A stretch of DNA of 64,000 nucleotides from JAMXLO01 sp963696645 (GTDB lineage: Bacteria > Pseudomonadota > Alphaproteobacteria > Acetobacterales > Acetobacteraceae): positions 310,001 to 374,000 of the forward strand of contig CAVOKY010000011.1 in the NCBI GenBank assembly GCA_963696645.1, given 5' to 3'. Positions 56,239 to 64,000 of this stretch are shown piece after piece. The first letter of the stretch is position 1. Each line of letters begins with the position of its first letter. The notes under the pieces are model-generated. The model was not told where the DNA came from. It ran no database searches and was given only the letters and a program-made list of their open reading frames with translations. The translations under genes were made by a program, and so were the position numbers.

Positions 56239-56820
56239 TCAGCCGCGGCGGCGCCGACGGCTTGCCAGGCCAAGCCCAGCCAAGCCAACGCCGAGCAGGG
56301 CCATGCTGGCCGGCTCCGGTGTCGGGTGGATGGTGATCGTGCTGGTGAGGCTGATCGCCTCTTCCAGCGAGAAGAAGGTGCTCGAGCCGGCCGCCAGGCC
56401 ACCAAAGAAGTTCACCGTGCCGGTGTTGCCGGAGATGTTGGTGAAGAAGCCAAGCGGACCGCCGTAGCCAGTGGTGTCGGGGTTACCGGGAGCGACCACC
56501 ACCGGCGGGTTGACGCCGCCGAAGACGCTGATGCCGTCGCCGTCGAACCCGAAGATGCCCGAGCCGCTGATCTTGAAGCTGTTGATCACATGGCTGGTGT
56601 TGTTGACCACGCCGACCAGCGCGTCTTCAACGCCATCGTAGTTGGTCTCGGGGCCAAAGGCTGTGGTTGTGCCACTGCCACTGAAGGTGATGGTCAGGTT
56701 GCAGCCGCCAGGCGAAAAGCTGGTCGTGGGACAAACGCTCGCCCGCGCCTGCGTAGGAGCGAGCGCCAAGGCGGCACCGGCCACCATGGTCGTCGCAAGC
56801 AGGATGTTTCTGTAGTTCAT
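56239..56820 (-). CDS. Secreted PEP-CTERM protein B (island)
   Basis: A 193-residue exported protein from the ATG at 56820, with GAGAGGAG as ribosome site; 13 extra residues in the open frame lie before it. Signal peptide (MNYRNILLATTMVAGAALALAPTQARA) and a G/T/S-rich mature part with NYDGVEDALVGVVNNTS, GFDGDGI, NPPVVVAPGNPD and FFGGLAAGSSTFFSLEE. The tag is HPTPEPASMALLGVGLAGLGLASRRRRRG. It resembles the PEP-CTERM protein at 45485 block for block. Own sigma-54-type promoter upstream and a clear terminator downstream. Likely anchored or released at the cell surface after exosortase processing. Confidence 0.88.
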   Translation of the reverse strand: MNYRNILLATTMVAGAALALAPTQARASVCPTTSFSPGGCNLTITFSGSGTTTAFGPETNYDGVEDALVGVVNNTSHVINSFKISGSGIFGFDGDGISVFGGVNPPVVVAPGNPDTTGYGGPLGFFTNISGNTGTVNFFGGLAAGSSTFFSLEEAISLTSTITIHPTPEPASMALLGVGLAGLGLASRRRRRG

Positions 56821-56893
56821 GAGTGCTCCTCTCCGTTCCGTGAACGCCGGCAACTCCAAGCCGCATGCCCGGGTTCCATCGCACTACAGGTTA

Positions 56894-56908
56894 TGCAAGC
56901 CCCTTGCC
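56894..56908 (-). promoter_or_regulatory. Sigma-54 (-24/-12) promoter of PEP-CTERM gene B
   Basis: On the minus strand: TGGCAAGGGGCTTGCA (last A at 56893), one mismatch to TGGCACG-N4-TTGCW and with the essential GG and GC in place. It lies 74 bases before the ATG, nearly the same distance as the matching site of PEP-CTERM gene A (69 bases). Predicted leader about 60 bases. Confidence 0.68.
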
Positions 56909-57095
56909 AAGTTTGATATGCGCGCAATTTCAAGACCTTGGTTGGGGAAAACAGATTACGGGGAAGGAATATTGTAAAGAAGTCCGACAACTCACCATGA
57001 CGTCTCCGACGCAGCTCTTGCCGGCAAATGACGGGCGTCATGAGCATCGTGTCATCCGTTCCATGCTCATTCAGACTGCTGCTAGTATGACAGGG

Positions 57096-59103
57096 ATGAA
57101 TAAGTCCCAGCCGATCTCTCGCCCGACTGAGCCCTCGAACAGAGCTCGCAACGAGCCATGTCCGTGCGGCAGCGGGCGGAAATACAAGCATTGCTGCGGC
57201 AGCAACCTGCCAACCGCGCGCGCTGATCCTGCGCCACCCGGTCTCCGCATGCCGCCGGCCGCAGCATCCATCGGACCGGTGACCGACGCGGGCCGGTTCC
57301 TGGCGTCGGTACTCCCCGCTCCAGCAGGTGGTCAGGCATGGCCAGACCAACGCTGCGGACCCGCCGACAGACGGAGCGCCGGCAGCGGCGAAGCAAGCCG
57401 GCCAGTCAGCCCAGGCCTGGCTCAATCAGGCCGCACGTCATGAGGCGGCCGGCAGCCGATCCGAGGCGATAACGGCGCTTCAGATGGCCGTGCGCCTGGC
57501 TCCGACCAATCCGATCGCGCACTACAATATCGGCCTGCTCTACGCCAAGGCCAACCGCCAGTCGGAGGCGATCGAGCGGCTGCGGCAGGCGGTGAGCCTG
57601 CAACCCGATTTCGGCCAGGCACATTTCCGGCTCGGAGTAGCGCTCCACGATCAAGGCCATGACGAGGAGGCGATCGCGGCGTACCGCGCGGCGATCTCGT
57701 GCGGCGCTGCGCTACGCAGGGCATCAGCCAGGCTGGCCGAACTGCTGAACGCTCGGGGGGATACGGCCGAGGCGGCCGATTGCTATCGCCGGGCCGCCAA
57801 CGACACGACATGGGGACGCCTGCAATCGGCGAATGCCCTGGTCGTGGAAGGGAAATATGCCGAAGCCGCGGCAGCGGTGCGGCGTGTCCTGGCGCTCGAT
57901 CCAGCCAGCGCCGATGCCGAATGGCTGCTGGGCGATATCCTGATTTTCATGGGGCGGCTCGACGAGGGCGTGTCACACTGCGACCGCACGATCGAACTGG
58001 CGCCCGGGGCTATCGGCGCTTATCACTCCCGGGTCCTCGCAAGGCGGGTGACCGAGGCCGACCGCCCGCTCGTCGCGCGCATGACGGCCATGGCTGAAAC
58101 CGGCCCGCTCAGCGACATTGCCCGCAGGAGATTGCACTACGCCCTCGGCAAGGCGTTCGACGACCTGAAGGACTACGCGACGGCCATCCGGCACTTCGAT
58201 GCCGCAAATCGCATCAGCAAGGCTCGGTCCAGCTATGACCGGGCCGGGCAGGCGGCTTGGGTGGACCAGCTCATTGCGCGCTTCACCCCTGAGTTCTTCG
58301 CGCACCATGCCGGCCTCGGCGTGGATGACGAAAGGCCGATATTCATTCTCGGCATGCCGCGCTCCGGCACCACGCTGGTCGAGCAGGTCATCTCCAGCCA
58401 TCCACTGATTGCGGGCGGCGGCGAATTGGAATTCTGGCTGCAACGCGGGCAAGCTTGGGAGAATGGCGGCCCCGGCAACCTTGCCAAGGCGCCGACCGAT
58501 CTTCTGGCGGACGACTATCGCGCGGTGCTGCGTCGGATCGCGCCGAACGCCGCGCGGGTCACCGACAAGTTGCCACATAATTTCATGTGGCTCGGCTTGA
58601 TGCATCTGGTGTTCCCGCGCGCCCGGATCATCCATTGCCGGCGTCACCCGGTCGATACCTGCCTGTCGATCTATTGCACGTATTTCCTCCGGCGCATGGG
58701 CTTCGCCAGCGACCGGGGCGATCTGGTCTGGGAGTATCGGCAGTACGAACGTCTGATGGATCACTGGCGCGCCGTTCTGCCGGCCGACCGCTTCCTGGAG
58801 GTGGACTACGAGACCCTGGTTGCCGATCGCCAAGCCGCGACACAGCGGCTGATCGCGTTCTGCGGCCTGGATTGGGACGATGCCTGCATGCACCCGGAGA
58901 GCAACCAACGCGTCGTGACGACCGCCAGCGTGTGGCAGGCGCGCCAACCGGTCTATCGCAGTTCGCTCGAGCGCTGGCGCAATTACCAACCCTGGCTGGG
59001 TGTGTTGAGCGAGTTGCTGCCGCGGGACGAACTCCCGCGATCCGACGACGCGGCGGCGCTTTCAGCGGCCAACGCTGTGGTGAGATTTGAGCACCAAGAC
59101 TGA
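57096..59103 (+). CDS. SEC-C/TPR/sulfotransferase fusion protein 4, SEC-C part out of frame
   Basis: The main frame (57328-59103, first possible start GTG at 57328) has TPR units and a full sulfotransferase domain (GMPRSGTTLVEQVISSHP, HCRRHPVDTCLSIYCTYF, WQARQPVYRSSLERWRNYQPWLG). Its N-terminus lacks a ribosome site. Directly upstream, in another frame from the ATG at 57096 or 57087, lies a SEC-C motif (NEPCPCGSGRKYKHCCG) and a linker like those of paralogs 1 and 5. The two frames must be joined by a shift somewhere in 57281-57410, within the variable linker. Either the gene is frameshifted, or the catalytic part is now translated alone. Coordinates given cover both parts. Confidence 0.75.
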
Positions 59104-60882
59104 TCAGGCCTGGTCAGGCAGCAGCTCCTGGAGTTCGCCGAGCCACGGCTCATAGCGGCGCCAGCGCTCGACCGAACTGCGGTAGATCGGCTGGCGCGCC
59201 TGCCACAGGCTGGCGGTTTGCACCGTTCGCCGATTGGCCTCCGGGTGCAGGCAGGCCGGGTCCCAGTCGAGGCCGCAGAATTCAACCAGCGCGCGGGTCC
59301 AGGGTTCCGGATCGGCGATCAGCTCCTCATATTGCACCTCGAACATGGCACCGGTTGGCAAAACCGCACGCCAGTGTTCCATGAGCCTGAGATACTGACG
59401 GTAGTAGAACACCAGGTCGCCCCGGTCGCTCGCGTAATCCGTCGGTACCCCGAACAGCGTGGTGTAAATCGATAGGCAGGTGTCCACCGGGTTGCGCCGG
59501 CAATGAACGAAGCGCGCCTGCGGGAACAGCAGGTGGATCAGACCGATCCACAGGAAATTGAGGGGGGTTTTGTCGATGACGCGTGCCGCCTTGGGCGCGA
59601 CGCGATCGAGTTCAGCGCGATAGGCGGCGATGAGACCAGACGCCTCGGCGGCAATCTGTTCTGGCAGGTGCGGCGAGACGAGCGGCGCGGCTGCTTTGGT
59701 CCAGAAAGTCAGCTCGCCACCAGCCCCGACCAGGGGGTGGTTCGAGATGATCTGCTCAACCAGGGTCGTTCCGGATCGAGGCATTCCCAGGATCATGACC
59801 GGGCGCGCGTCTGCCGCACCAAGAGCCGCGTGGCGCGAAAAGAGGTTCGCGGTGAACGTCTCGATCAACCAGTCGAACGCACCGGCCACCTGATCACGGC
59901 GGAACGGGGCGAGTTTTTGGCGAAGCCTGTTCGCCTCGTCGAAACGGCGCATCGCGAGGCCGTACTCCGCGAGGTCGTCGTGCGCCTTCGCGATGGCAAA
60001 CAGGAGTTGCATCCGCTGCTGGATCGTCAGCTCCGGCCGATCCAGCAGACGCTGCATCTGCTCCAGCATGGGGCGGTCGGCGTCGCGCGCCTTCTTGCTC
60101 GCCAGAAGATTGTGATAGGCGGGGATCTGGGCGGGATCGAGCTCGATCGCGCGACGATGCAATGCCTGCGCCTCTTCGAAGCGGCCGGTCTCGTCGAACA
60201 GATTGGCGAGCTGCCAATGCGCCAGGCTGCTGGTGGGGTCCAACGCGATGGCATGTCGCAAGCACGATTCAGCTTCGGCGCTCCGCCCCTCCGCCATCAG
60301 CGCCCGCGCCTGATAGAGGCGCCCCGCTGTCGTCCGCGGGTCCGCTGACGCAGCGCGCTTGTAGGCCTGGATGGCTTCGGCGCGGTTGCCTCGCGCGTGG
60401 AGCAGATGGGCCAGGTGGCCATGAGCGTCCGCCATTTTCGGTGCCAGCGTCGTGGCGCGCCGAATGGCGGCGATTGCATTCTGGTGTTCACCAAGCTGCT
60501 CCAATGCGAGGCCCATGTTGTAGTACGCGTGCGCGAAATCCGGTTTGATCTCGATCGCGCGACGGAACCCGGCGACAGCACGCGGCAGCATGCCGGCATT
60601 GAGACAGGCGAGGGCGAGATTGTAGTGGGCGGCAGGGTGATTAGGCTGGAGCGCCACTGCCTTGTCCAGCGCATCGATCGCGCCACGAAGATTGCCGGCC
60701 TCGGTCAGGCGACCGGCAAGCTGCACATACGATTCTGCCACCGGCACGCTTGCCTGCTGATGCGGCCGCGCCTCACGTACGGTTGCCATCGCTCGCGGCG
60801 CCGCGCCGCAGCAGAACTTGTACTTGCGCCCGCTGCCACACGGGCAAGGTTCATTACGGCCGGCTATTCGTGCACCACTCAT
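59104..60882 (-). CDS. SEC-C/TPR/sulfotransferase fusion protein 5
   Basis: A 592-residue protein with the SEC-C motif at residues 13-25 (CPCGSGRKYKFCC), TPR units from about 48 to 290 and a sulfotransferase domain (GMPRSGTTLVEQIISNHP, HCRRNPVDTCLSIYTTLF, WQARQPIYRSSVERWRRYEPWLGELQELL). It is intact and closely parallels copy 1. It converges with copy 4, with adjacent stop codons and no bases between, so the pair probably arose by inverted duplication. It ends the island; palindromic repeats follow. Confidence 0.88.
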   Translation of the reverse strand: MSGARIAGRNEPCPCGSGRKYKFCCGAAPRAMATVREARPHQQASVPVAESYVQLAGRLTEAGNLRGAIDALDKAVALQPNHPAAHYNLALACLNAGMLPRAVAGFRRAIEIKPDFAHAYYNMGLALEQLGEHQNAIAAIRRATTLAPKMADAHGHLAHLLHARGNRAEAIQAYKRAASADPRTTAGRLYQARALMAEGRSAEAESCLRHAIALDPTSSLAHWQLANLFDETGRFEEAQALHRRAIELDPAQIPAYHNLLASKKARDADRPMLEQMQRLLDRPELTIQQRMQLLFAIAKAHDDLAEYGLAMRRFDEANRLRQKLAPFRRDQVAGAFDWLIETFTANLFSRHAALGAADARPVMILGMPRSGTTLVEQIISNHPLVGAGGELTFWTKAAAPLVSPHLPEQIAAEASGLIAAYRAELDRVAPKAARVIDKTPLNFLWIGLIHLLFPQARFVHCRRNPVDTCLSIYTTLFGVPTDYASDRGDLVFYYRQYLRLMEHWRAVLPTGAMFEVQYEELIADPEPWTRALVEFCGLDWDPACLHPEANRRTVQTASLWQARQPIYRSSVERWRRYEPWLGELQELLPDQA

Positions 60883-61017
60883 CCCCCGTCGATATCACCC
60901 CCGATGCAGGCCTGGAAGGATGAATGGTGGTGGGTCAGGGCTCCGCCCTGAAACCCGCCAGGCGGCTTTGCCTCCTGGACCTCCAGCAAAGGCAGTCGCC
61001 TTTGCAATCCAATCGTT

Positions 61018-61092
61018 TTCGACCGGTGGGGGTGGGGCATAGCCGAGTCTGGCGATGCCAGGCGCGGCTATCCCCCACCCCCACCGGTCGAA
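61018..61092. repeat. Large perfect-arm palindrome (intergenic hairpin)
   Basis: ttcgaccggtgggggtgggg at 61018 onward is repeated in inverted form ending at 61092. The arms match over about 28 of 29 bases, and a smaller hairpin (ctggc-gat-gccag) sits in the centre. Could form a strong RNA or cruciform structure; typical of dispersed palindromic repeats. Function unknown. Confidence 0.7.
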
Positions 61093-61154
61093 AGTGAAAG
61101 GTTCCAAGGGCGTCGCCCTTGGCGGGAGTCCAGAGGGCAGCGCCCGGGCGAAGC

Positions 61155-61337
61155 CCCCATAGGCGCTAGGATAAGTGGCGTACGCGGATGAATTCTTCCC
61201 CCTCCCCTTGTGGGAGGGGGTAGGGGGAGGGGTTGAACGCCGACAGATGGAGGTGTGGGAACCCCTCCCCCTACCCCTCCCACAAGGGGAGGGGAAGCGA
61301 TTTGGCATCACCACTGCTTATCCTAGCGCCTATGGGG
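61155..61337. repeat. Pair of inverted repeat copies flanking a short spacer
   Basis: Left arm 61155-61234 and right arm 61260-61337 are inverted copies. Both outer ends carry ccccataggcgctaggataag (exact over 21 bases counted as two blocks) and both inner ends a C/G-rich block with cttgtgggagggg. The middles of the arms differ in sequence. The arrangement looks like two head-to-head copies of one dispersed element just before an acyl-CoA dehydrogenase gene. Confidence 0.65.
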
Positions 61338-61418
61338 CGAAGCCCCGCGGATTGCACCGCTACCCCGCGGCTGGCACAGTCGCGACAAGAGCTACTGGTC
61401 AGTATGGAGGATCGGCCG

Positions 61419-62624
61419 ATGGACCTGCGCTTCACACCCGAGGAACAGGCATTCCGCGAGGAGGTGCGCGCCTTCATCCGTGACAATCTGCCGGCTGAGA
61501 TCCGCGAGCGCATGCGCCTCGGCTATGGTCCGCGCAAGCAGGACACCGTGGCGTGGCAGCGCATCCTGAACAAGCGGGGCTGGGCGGCGCTTGCGTGGCC
61601 GAAGGAGTGGGGCGGTCCCGGCTGGTCGGCTGTGCAGCGGATGATCTTCCTGGAGGAGAACCAGGTCGCACCGGCGCCCGAGCTGTCCTCGTTCAACATC
61701 ACCATGATCGGTCCGGTGCTGATCCAGTTCGGCACCGAGCAACAGAAGAAGCGCTTTCTCCCTCGCGTGGCCAACCTGGATGACTGGTGGTGCCAGGGCT
61801 TCTCCGAGCCGGGCGCCGGGTCCGACCTGGCATCGCTGAAGACCGCGGCGAAGCGCGACGGCGACCACTACGTGGTGAACGGGCAGAAGATCTGGACCTC
61901 GACCGCGCATCACGCCGACTGGTGTTTTGTCCTGGTTCGCACCAACCCGAACGCGGCGAAGCGGCAGGAGGGCATTTCGTTCCTGCTGGTGGACATGAAG
62001 ACGCCGGGCATCACGGTGCGGCCGATCATCTCGATCGACGGCAGCCACCATCTGAACGAGGTGTTCTTCGACGACGTGCGCGTCCCGGTTGAGAACCGCG
62101 TCTACGAGGAGAATCGTGGCTGGGATGTGGCGAAGTTCCTGCTTGGTAACGAGCGCACCGGAATCGCGCGGCTGGGCAAATCGAAGGAGCGGGTGAAGGC
62201 GTCGAAGGATATGGCGCGCAATGTCCGCGAGAATGGACGGCCGCTGATCGAGGATGCGGCGTTCCGTCAGCGCATCGCGCAATTGGAAGTCGACATGAAG
62301 GCACTGGAGATCACCCAGTACCGTGTGGTGTCGGCGCACGAAAAGGCGCGCGATGGGCGGCCGGATCCGCTGTCGTCGGTGTTGAAGGTGAAGGGCACCG
62401 AACTGCTGCAGGCGACAACGGAACTGGCGATGGACGTCGGCGGTCCGATGTCGATGCCGATCTGGGCCGAGGAACTGGCTGCGCTGTCGAACGAACCGGA
62501 TGTCGGACCGGAGTGGGCGACGCAGGCCACCGGCAGCTATCTGTTCCTGCGCGCAGCGTCGATCTATGGCGGCACCAACGAGATTCAAAAGAACATCCTG
62601 ACCAAGGCGGTGCTGCGGCTTTAG
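61419..62624 (+). CDS. Acyl-CoA dehydrogenase (pimeloyl-CoA dehydrogenase large-subunit type)
   Basis: A 401-residue FAD enzyme from the ATG at 61419 (MDLRFTPEEQAF, ribosome site ggagga eight bases before). Family signatures are WWCQGFSEPGAGSDLASL, HYVVNGQKIWTS, FFDDVRVP and near the end YGGTNEIQKNILTKAVL. It introduces a double bond at C2-C3 of an acyl-CoA. The next gene encodes a smaller partner, as in the two-subunit dehydrogenases for dicarboxyl- or cyclic acyl-CoAs. The exact substrate is inferred only from that pairing. Confidence 0.9.
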   Translation: MDLRFTPEEQAFREEVRAFIRDNLPAEIRERMRLGYGPRKQDTVAWQRILNKRGWAALAWPKEWGGPGWSAVQRMIFLEENQVAPAPELSSFNITMIGPVLIQFGTEQQKKRFLPRVANLDDWWCQGFSEPGAGSDLASLKTAAKRDGDHYVVNGQKIWTSTAHHADWCFVLVRTNPNAAKRQEGISFLLVDMKTPGITVRPIISIDGSHHLNEVFFDDVRVPVENRVYEENRGWDVAKFLLGNERTGIARLGKSKERVKASKDMARNVRENGRPLIEDAAFRQRIAQLEVDMKALEITQYRVVSAHEKARDGRPDPLSSVLKVKGTELLQATTELAMDVGGPMSMPIWAEELAALSNEPDVGPEWATQATGSYLFLRAASIYGGTNEIQKNILTKAVLRL

Positions 62625-62652
62625 TCCGGCAGTACGCCGACAACAGTACGCC

Positions 62653-62760
62653 GTCATTGCGAGACGCTGTCGTTGCGAGCGAAGCGAAGCAATCTCGGGC
62701 CAGTGGTGCGCGCACTCCGCAAGCCGGATCGCGTCGCCGGCTTTGCCTTCTCGCAATGAC
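62653..62760. repeat. Dispersed palindromic intergenic repeat (gtcattgcgag type)
   Basis: Begins gtcattgcgag and ends ctcgcaatgac (exact inverted ends), with gttgcgagcgaagcgaagcaatct inside (first 20 bases read from 62671). This tgcgagcgaagcgaagcaat sequence is a common interspersed repeat in alphaproteobacterial genomes. It lies between the two dehydrogenase genes and may influence relative expression; no gene. Confidence 0.75.
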
Positions 62761-62779
62761 AGGATAACGGGAGCGCCAG

Positions 62780-63916
62780 ATGGATTTCGATCTTTCCGAT
62801 GAACAACGCCTGCTGAAGGACAGTGTCGATCGGCTGATGGCCGATCGCTACGCGTTCGAGCAGCGCAAGAACTACTGCAAGGAGCCGATCGGCTGGAGCA
62901 GCGCGATGTGGTCACAGTACGCCGAGCTAGGGCTGCTCGGGCTGCCGTTCGCCGAGGCGTATGGCGGGTTCGGCGGCGGCGCGGTCGAGATCATGCTGGT
63001 GATGGAGGCGTTCGGCCGATCGCTGATCCTGGAACCTTATCTGGCGACGGTGGTGCTGGGCGGCACAGCGGTGCGCCTGGGTGGGACCGAGGCACAAAGA
63101 TCAAAAGTTCTGCCGGCAATTGCCGATGGCAGCATGAAGCTGGCGTTCGCGCACGGTGAACGGCAGGCGCGCTACGACCTGACCGACGTGATGACCACGG
63201 CGAAGCGCGGCGGTCCGGGCTGGGTGCTGGATGGTGCCAAGAGCGTGGTCACGCACGGCGACTGCGCCGACATGCTGGTGGTAAGCGCTCGCACCTCCGG
63301 CGAGCGCGACGATGCGGACGGCATCACGCTGTTCCTGGTGGACGCCGGCGCTGAAGGCGTGGCTCGGCGAGGCTACACCATGCGCGACGAACAACGCGCG
63401 GCAGAAGTGTCATTGTCGGGCGTGCAGGTGGGGCAGGACGCGGTGCTGGGCGAGATTGGCATGGCGCTGCCATTGATCGAACGGGTGATCGAGACGGGTA
63501 TCGCCGCGACCTCGGCTGAGTCGGTCGGAGCAATGGAAGCGCTGCACACGATGACGCTGGAATACAGCCGGACGCGCGAACAGTTTGGCAGGACGATCGG
63601 GTCCAACCAGGTGGTGCAGCATCGACTGGCGGAGATGCTGATGTCGCTCGAGCAGGGGCGCTCCATGGCGATGCTGGCAGCGATGATGGTGGACGAACCG
63701 GACGCCGACGAGCGTGCACACAACATCGCCATGGCCAAGGTGGGCATTGGCCAGGCTGGACGCTTTGTGTCGCAGAACGCGGTGCAATTGCACGGCGGTA
63801 TCGGCATGACCGAGGAACTCGCCGTCGGCCACTACTTCCGTCGATGCATGGTGATCGAGCGGCTGTTCGGCGATACGGCGCATTACCTGGCGAAGCTGGC
63901 CGAACGGGTGGAGTAG
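62780..63916 (+). CDS. Acyl-CoA dehydrogenase (pimeloyl-CoA dehydrogenase small-subunit type)
   Basis: A 378-residue acyl-CoA dehydrogenase homolog (MDFDLSDEQRLLKDSVDRLM). The middle has the flavin-binding parts (MKLAFAHGERQARYDL, WVLDGAKSVVTHG) and the C-terminus QLHGGIGMTEELAVGHYFRR, a variant of the usual motif. It lies 155 bases after the large-subunit gene in the same direction and would form a heteromeric enzyme with it. Confidence 0.9.
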   Translation: MDFDLSDEQRLLKDSVDRLMADRYAFEQRKNYCKEPIGWSSAMWSQYAELGLLGLPFAEAYGGFGGGAVEIMLVMEAFGRSLILEPYLATVVLGGTAVRLGGTEAQRSKVLPAIADGSMKLAFAHGERQARYDLTDVMTTAKRGGPGWVLDGAKSVVTHGDCADMLVVSARTSGERDDADGITLFLVDAGAEGVARRGYTMRDEQRAAEVSLSGVQVGQDAVLGEIGMALPLIERVIETGIAATSAESVGAMEALHTMTLEYSRTREQFGRTIGSNQVVQHRLAEMLMSLEQGRSMAMLAAMMVDEPDADERAHNIAMAKVGIGQAGRFVSQNAVQLHGGIGMTEELAVGHYFRRCMVIERLFGDTAHYLAKLAERVE

Positions 63917-64000
63917 GCCGGCGCGTTTCGGCGGGGCCGTTGGCGTTCCATCCACGATCATAACCAGCCTGCGGCGCTTCGAGCCTCTTGTATCCGCTGC
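63917..64000. other. Window end, non-coding as far as seen
   Basis: The last 84 bases follow the small-subunit dehydrogenase; no start of a further gene can be recognised before the window stops. Confidence 0.4.

Noticed and set aside
61155..61337. Inverted arms as IS ends or as a CRISPR-like array
   Set aside because: No transposase between them (25-base spacer only), two copies only, no regular repeat-spacer pattern.
62641..62767. Short open frame between the acyl-CoA dehydrogenases
   Set aside because: It is made of the dispersed gtcattgcgag-type repeat and is not a gene.

Overview
The window is high-G+C bacterial DNA from a Gram-negative alphaproteobacterium, most likely Rhodospirillales/Acetobacteraceae. 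That placement is inferred from gene content: DinB with an N-terminal zinc ribbon, a DUF4175/TIGR02302 protein, an argH-lptM-lysA order, PEP-CTERM proteins and paired pimeloyl-CoA-type acyl-CoA dehydrogenases. There is no rRNA or tRNA in the window to test it. I saw no CRISPR array and no phage.

Layout. (1) 1-10.05 kb: a compact plus-strand catabolic operon with a TauD-type dioxygenase, a truncated amidohydrolase, an ABC substrate-binding protein, an acyl-CoA ligase, a cyclase/hydrolase, a zinc alcohol dehydrogenase, a CaiB-type CoA-transferase, two thiolase-like proteins that lack the usual cysteine, and a DUF35 protein. A flavoprotein dehydrogenase follows on the minus strand. (2) 10-22 kb: a zone of decay and insertions. 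It holds an ISL3 relic, a secreted lipase gene broken by an intact IS4-family element with a 10-bp target duplication, a beta-propeller relic, an internally deleted ISAs1-type element, an IS630 relic carrying a small MITE-like insertion, and a frameshifted TonB receptor. Intact ROK kinase and DinB genes lie inside this zone. (3) 22-43 kb: mostly housekeeping and envelope functions. These are two two-component systems (one with a DegP-like protease), HrpB helicase, a DsbD-like reductase, a TlpA-like thioredoxin, argH, lptM, a twice-frameshifted lysA and a DUF4175 protein. Two PEP-CTERM genes lie among them, one encoding an unusual caspase/legumain-like protein.

(4) 41.2-60.9 kb is the most unusual part: an island in which nearly every gene fuses tetratricopeptide (TPR) repeats to a modifying enzyme. 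There are five TPR-sulfotransferases (three with an N-terminal SEC-C zinc motif), a decayed remnant of a sixth, two TPR-GT9-type glycosyltransferases (one frameshifted), one TPR-GT41 (O-GlcNAc-transferase-like) enzyme and one TPR-aspartyl/asparaginyl beta-hydroxylase. Two related small PEP-CTERM secreted proteins sit among them, and both have excellent sigma-54 type -24/-12 promoter sequences at nearly the same distance from their start codons. My hypothesis is that the island modifies exported PEP-CTERM surface proteins by sulfation, glycosylation and hydroxylation, and that the SEC-C motif helps bring the enzymes to nascent or pre-export chains.

(5) 60.9-64 kb: palindromic intergenic repeats, then two acyl-CoA dehydrogenase genes separated by another interspersed repeat.

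Several genes (TonB receptor, lysA twice, one TPR-GT9) carry apparent single-base frameshifts. Whether these are real mutations or sequence errors cannot be decided from the window alone.
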